From assembly GCA_937916355.1 (NCBI GenBank), contig CALFTM010000045.1, positions 1 through 19,935 of the forward strand: 19,935 bases of DNA. Direction: 5' to 3'. This DNA comes from an uncultured Bacteroidales bacterium (GTDB taxonomy: Bacteria; Bacteroidota; Bacteroidia; Bacteroidales; Paludibacteraceae). The translations under genes and the position numbers were made by a program. A model generated the notes under the pieces. It saw nothing but the letters and a program-made list of their open reading frames with translations, had not been told where the DNA came from and did no database searches. Positions 16,806 to 19,935 of this stretch are shown here, one piece after another; positions within the stretch are counted from its first letter, which is position 1, and every line of letters begins with the position of its first letter.

Positions 16806-16851
16806 ACATTGTTTCTCATTGAAAAACACAATTTTACATAAAATACAATGT
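16806..16851. repeat. Nested inverted repeat upstream of the GH43 gene
   Basis: ACATTGT (16806-16812) is the inverse of ACAATGT (16845-16851). Between them a second CATTG begins at 16817 and a CAAT at 16828. The right arm overlaps the candidate -33 element of the GH43 promoter, so it could be an operator. In so AT-rich a stretch, chance is also plausible. Confidence 0.3.
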
Positions 16852-16877
16852 TTTTTCATGCTTAATTTGTAGATTTG
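16848..16877 (+). promoter_or_regulatory. Candidate Bacteroidota promoter of the GH43 gene
   Basis: TAGATTTG at 16870-16877 matches TAnnTTTG fully. The -33 position holds ATG (16848-16850) in place of TTG, with a 19-nt spacer. Transcription would start near 16883, about 23 nt before the ATG at 16906, so the leader is short. Confidence 0.5.
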
Positions 16878-16905
16878 CCCAATATATTAAAATAACCAAA
16901 AGGAA

Positions 16906-19752
16906 ATGAGAAACACATTCAGTATCAAAGCCAAAATTATTGCACTACTTATCCTATCTTGCAATTTTATCACCGCTTATCCGGTGGATGTAAATCTAAA
17001 ATATTACCTATTCCACTCAAGCGGAATGGTGGTTTCGGCAACGTCCGGTTCTCCAAAGTTGGCAAACTTTGATGCAGGTCTGGCGCAGACTTTCCAGTTT
17101 GTGCAGTCCGGCTCTTATTACCTCATCAAAAATCAGTCAACCGGCAGAAACATTGCAAAAACAGGAACTTGGGACACCGAATTTTCCACCTCCACCGGCA
17201 ATGTAGCCAAGTTTGCCATCGAAAGTTGCGGAGGAGAATATATCAAACTTAAATGCGCAGACAATAATCTATATTTAGGAACAGACGCAACAGATAACGG
17301 TAGCTCTTTATATTCAGACAAAAACGGAAAAGAGACCTTGCACTTTTGGTATTTGAGGGAAGCATCAAACAACGAAATCATCACAGATGGATTAGAGAAC
17401 GCCATCGAAAGAGCCGAACAAAAATTGTCGCAAACAAAAGAGGGCAACAAGGAGGGCGAATTTTCTACTGAGGCGCGAGACAATCTTCAGAAGGCAATTT
17501 CAGAAGCACAATCCATCCTTCAAACCCCTATTACTCAATCAGATGTCATCGAGGCCACTCAAATTTTGACAAGTGCAACAAACGACTATATCTCTCAACG
17601 CAATTTGCCTTTCGTTGTCGGAGAAAAATATTACATCATGCACGCAAGCAATCGTTTCTTGGCCAACGTCAACAACTCCGTTCAGATAAAAAACCGAGAC
17701 AATTCCACCGCACAACAATTTGTGTTCGAAGAGGCTTCTAATGGAACGTATAGCATAAAAAATGTGCAGTCCGGCACCTATCTGACCTCATCAGGAGAGT
17801 ACAGTGTAGCCTTTATGCAGGCACCTAATTCCAGCACAGCACGATTTAAAATAGCCTACGCGCCCAACGAAGATTTGTATGTCCGTTTTCAAGTGGCGGA
17901 AGACAATCAATTTATCGGAACAGACGGAACATCGGACGGCAAAGGTGTTTATAGCGACAAAAGTGGCAATGACGGAAAGCACTATTGGCACTTGATACGG
18001 GTGGATGCGCCCTCTAATCAACCATATACAAATTTCAGGAATGGTAGTTCTGCGCTACGATTAGGAATGAATTGGTATGACGAAGGAGGAAAGCACATCA
18101 ACGTGCATGGAGGTTGTGTACTGTACGAAGACGGCACGTATTATTGGTTTGGAGAAAATTATCGCCCATCACCTGTAAAAAGCAACGGAATAGGCTGTTA
18201 TACATCAAAAGATATGTATAATTGGAAATTTGAATGTATGGCATGGGAATGTCCTGAAGAGCCATTAAGAAGCGACTATCAAGACATGAATTACGGTCGC
18301 ACCTTAGAGCGTCCCAAAGTGATGTATTGTCCCAACACAGGAAAGTATGTGATGTGGGTGCATTGGGAGAATGGTTCGGGCTATGCAGCATCAAGAGTCG
18401 CTATTCTTTGGGCAGACAAAATCACAGGTCCATATAATTTTGTCAAAACTCAACGTCCGAGAGGTGATGAGCAACCCTCCGGCTCTCGCGACCAGACTTT
18501 AATGTTCGACCCCGACTACAATGTGGCGTACCACTTTGGTTCTGCAGAAGAGAACATGACAATGCACGGAACTCTGTTGCGAGACGATTATTTAGAGTTG
18601 ACCAATACATGGGAAAGGATATTTGTCAAAAAACAATATGAGGCACCAGCCATTTTCAAGTATCACAAACGATTTGTAGCCATCTCATCAGGCTGTACAG
18701 GCTGGGATCCCAATCCAGCGCATAGTTCCTACTCGCAAATGCCGCTGTCGGGCTGGGAAGATAGTGGAAATCCATGCGTGGACGCTAACAACAAAACCAC
18801 TTACTGCTCGCAAAGCAACTTTGTCTTTAAAGTGCCGAACAAATACGACGCCTACATCTACATGGGCGACCGTTGGAAGGGCGGCGACTATTTTAACGAT
18901 GCAAACGTTGGAGAGTCTTGGCACATTTGGCTGCCTATAGATATGCGCACAGGATACCCTATCATTCGCTTCTACTCAGAGTGGGATTTAAGTCTTTTCG
19001 ACAAACTGAACCGATATCGCAGAGTAGAAAATTTTGAAGAAGGGAAAGAGTATCTTCTGCTCTCTAAAAACGCCAACAAGATTCTCTCATTGAAAGATGA
19101 AAAATTGCTATTAGCAGAAGATGACGAAAACATCAATCTCTCTTTCAGAATCACAACAGCAGATGGTTATTATGTCCTAACGGATGTTGCGAGCGGAAAA
19201 GTTTTGGACGGAACTGACGGAAAACTGACCTTGGCAGACTCTGTCGGCGGTTATGCGCAACAATGGAAAATTGTCTCATCCAACACATCTGACGGATACT
19301 ACTACTTTTACCCTCGCAGCAACGAAAATGAATCGATTACCAATTATAGCGCATCACCAACCTCAAACGGAATTGTAGGTTTAAACAAGGCTGAGAAGTT
19401 GCCGGCATGTCAGTTCGCATTCTGTTTCGACTCTAAAAAGCATAAATACCAAGCCATTAGCGACGAGTCGGACGGCAGCTATCAGAAGTGGATAGAAGCC
19501 AAAGGGTATAAACAGGTAGAAACGGAGACTACGACTTGCGACAAAATCAAAAGCAATGATTCAACTCTTAGAATATACAATATAGAGGACGGTATAACCA
19601 TACATAGCGACATATCACAAACCATTTGTTTGACAGATGTGCAAGGAAGGGTTTTACATCATTTTTCGCTAAGAGGAGGATGTGCTGAGGCTATAAGCTT
19701 GGAAGCCGGAGTTTACATAGTAAATGGCATAAAAGTTATAGTAGAGCCTTAA
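16906..19752 (+). CDS. Secreted GH43-family exo-1,3-galactanase-like protein with three beta-trefoil regions
   Basis: A 948-residue modular protein. Order: signal peptide (1-25); ricin-like trefoil 1 (about 28-154); FIVAR-like helical segment (157-232); trefoil 2 (234-368); GH43 (about 380-697); trefoil 3 (711-855); T9SS-like tail (886-948, RIYNIEDGITIHS, ending GVYIVNGIKVIVEP). The GH43 part resembles the galactan-acting subfamilies (GH43_24/34). Its landmarks are NVHGG (399-403) where ordinary GH43 has an Asp base, LERPKV (R469), YEAPAIF with candidate acid E579, GCTGWDPN (596-603) and SQSNF with Q636. A Gln has been proposed as stand-in base in related exo-1,3-galactanases; equating Q636 with it is inference. 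Trefoils 1 and 2 are internal duplicates. The likely substrate is the beta-1,3-galactan backbone of arabinogalactan. It has its own promoter and appears monocistronic. Confidence 0.87.
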   Translation: MRNTFSIKAKIIALLILSCNFITAYPVDVNLKYYLFHSSGMVVSATSGSPKLANFDAGLAQTFQFVQSGSYYLIKNQSTGRNIAKTGTWDTEFSTSTGNVAKFAIESCGGEYIKLKCADNNLYLGTDATDNGSSLYSDKNGKETLHFWYLREASNNEIITDGLENAIERAEQKLSQTKEGNKEGEFSTEARDNLQKAISEAQSILQTPITQSDVIEATQILTSATNDYISQRNLPFVVGEKYYIMHASNRFLANVNNSVQIKNRDNSTAQQFVFEEASNGTYSIKNVQSGTYLTSSGEYSVAFMQAPNSSTARFKIAYAPNEDLYVRFQVAEDNQFIGTDGTSDGKGVYSDKSGNDGKHYWHLIRVDAPSNQPYTNFRNGSSALRLGMNWYDEGGKHINVHGGCVLYEDGTYYWFGENYRPSPVKSNGIGCYTSKDMYNWKFECMAWECPEEPLRSDYQDMNYGRTLERPKVMYCPNTGKYVMWVHWENGSGYAASRVAILWADKITGPYNFVKTQRPRGDEQPSGSRDQTLMFDPDYNVAYHFGSAEENMTMHGTLLRDDYLELTNTWERIFVKKQYEAPAIFKYHKRFVAISSGCTGWDPNPAHSSYSQMPLSGWEDSGNPCVDANNKTTYCSQSNFVFKVPNKYDAYIYMGDRWKGGDYFNDANVGESWHIWLPIDMRTGYPIIRFYSEWDLSLFDKLNRYRRVENFEEGKEYLLLSKNANKILSLKDEKLLLAEDDENINLSFRITTADGYYVLTDVASGKVLDGTDGKLTLADSVGGYAQQWKIVSSNTSDGYYYFYPRSNENESITNYSASPTSNGIVGLNKAEKLPACQFAFCFDSKKHKYQAISDESDGSYQKWIEAKGYKQVETETTTCDKIKSNDSTLRIYNIEDGITIHSDISQTICLTDVQGRVLHHFSLRGGCAEAISLEAGVYIVNGIKVIVEP

Positions 19753-19830
19753 ATAAAGATTAAAAAAAACTTAAATAATTAAAAACCAAGATTTTATATT
19801 ATTTTGTTTACAAAAATTAACTAAATTCAT

Positions 19831-19843
19831 TCAGTTAGACTGA
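19831..19843 (+). promoter_or_regulatory. Small dyad before the right-edge ORF
   Basis: TCAGT (19831-19835) and ACTGA (19839-19843) form a perfect 5-bp dyad around TAG, ending 4 nt before an ATG at 19848. It could be an operator half-site pair or a minute hairpin at a ribosome landing site. No good promoter consensus was seen between 19753 and 19830, an A/T-rich stretch with no other feature. Confidence 0.25.
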
Positions 19844-19847
19844 CGGA

Positions 19848-19934
19848 ATGATACCAAAAGCATTCGCCAACGCCTACCCTGAGGCAGCGTACAACATCGT
19901 AAACAAAGATGTATTTTGGAATTATGTGGAGTGA
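19848..19934 (+). CDS. Possible 28-residue small protein or leader ORF at the right edge
   Basis: ATG 19848 opens a 28-codon frame, MIPKAFANAYPEAAYNIVNK followed by DVFWNYVE, ending in TGA one base before the window edge. Its composition is gene-like (varied residues, GC-richer than the preceding spacer), but it is very short. A second ATG at 19924 in another frame runs off the window, so this could be a leader peptide, a gene with an early stop, or a chance ORF. No family recognised. Confidence 0.25.
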   Translation: MIPKAFANAYPEAAYNIVNKDVFWNYVE

Positions 19935-19935
19935 T

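Noticed and set aside
1..19935. CRISPR array, tRNA, rRNA, phage genes or an intact insertion sequence
   Set aside because: Scanning both strands showed no regularly spaced repeats, no cloverleaf-like tRNA, no rRNA-like stretch, and no full-length transposase, integrase or phage structural gene.

Overview
The window looks like a chromosomal segment of an AT-rich Bacteroidota, most likely a Bacteroidales living in a gut, rumen or similar plant-fibre habitat. Four things point there: a TamB gene followed directly by a lipoprotein-type TamA (TamL); promoters of the Bacteroidota form TTG-N19..21-TAnnTTTG rather than the sigma-70 form; poor Shine-Dalgarno sequences; and two secreted polysaccharide-degrading enzymes with tails resembling type IX secretion (T9SS) C-terminal sorting domains. 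No rRNA, tRNA, CRISPR array, prophage or intact insertion sequence was seen.

Layout. (1) 1-137, minus strand: the N-terminus of an exported protein cut by the window edge. (2) 138-511: an AT-rich divergent intergenic region. (3) 512-8345: a three-gene unit with ATGA stop/start overlaps, encoding an outer-membrane beta-barrel protein, TamB (1509 aa) and TamL (an Omp85 barrel with a lipobox). This is the envelope-assembly part of the window. (4) 8346-8634: a spacer with a C8 tract, a strong Bacteroidota promoter and a leader able to form an H-type pseudoknot. It precedes (5) a DUF2339 multi-pass membrane protein (8635-11880) that ends at a strong intrinsic terminator. (6) A leader with two hairpins (about 12060-12202) precedes (7) a GH5 endoglucanase-like protein with N-terminal YD-like repeats, three 25-residue Cys-containing repeats and a T9SS-type tail (12203-14836), closed by a second intrinsic terminator. 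(8) Convergent to it is a Cys-rich exported protein of unknown function (15012-15914, minus). (9) 16019-16758: a broken permease remnant, possibly fused to the start of an IS4-type transposase, still translationally coupled to a thioredoxin-type arsenate reductase (arsC). (10) 16906-19752: a GH43-type, exo-1,3-galactanase-like protein with three beta-trefoil (ricin-like) regions, a FIVAR-like helical segment and a divergent T9SS-type tail. (11) The right edge has only a 28-codon ORF behind a small dyad.

How the genes fit together. TamB and TamL form an inner-to-outer-membrane bridge for outer-membrane protein or lipid homeostasis, and the co-translated barrel protein is a candidate accessory subunit or client. 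The two glycanases appear to be independent, T9SS-exported enzymes for cellulose/beta-glucan and galactan side chains; no susC/susD genes accompany them here. The least explained items are the GH5 protein's repeat modules, the two structured leaders, the Cys-rich secreted protein and the disrupted ars-type operon. None of these proves a new system.
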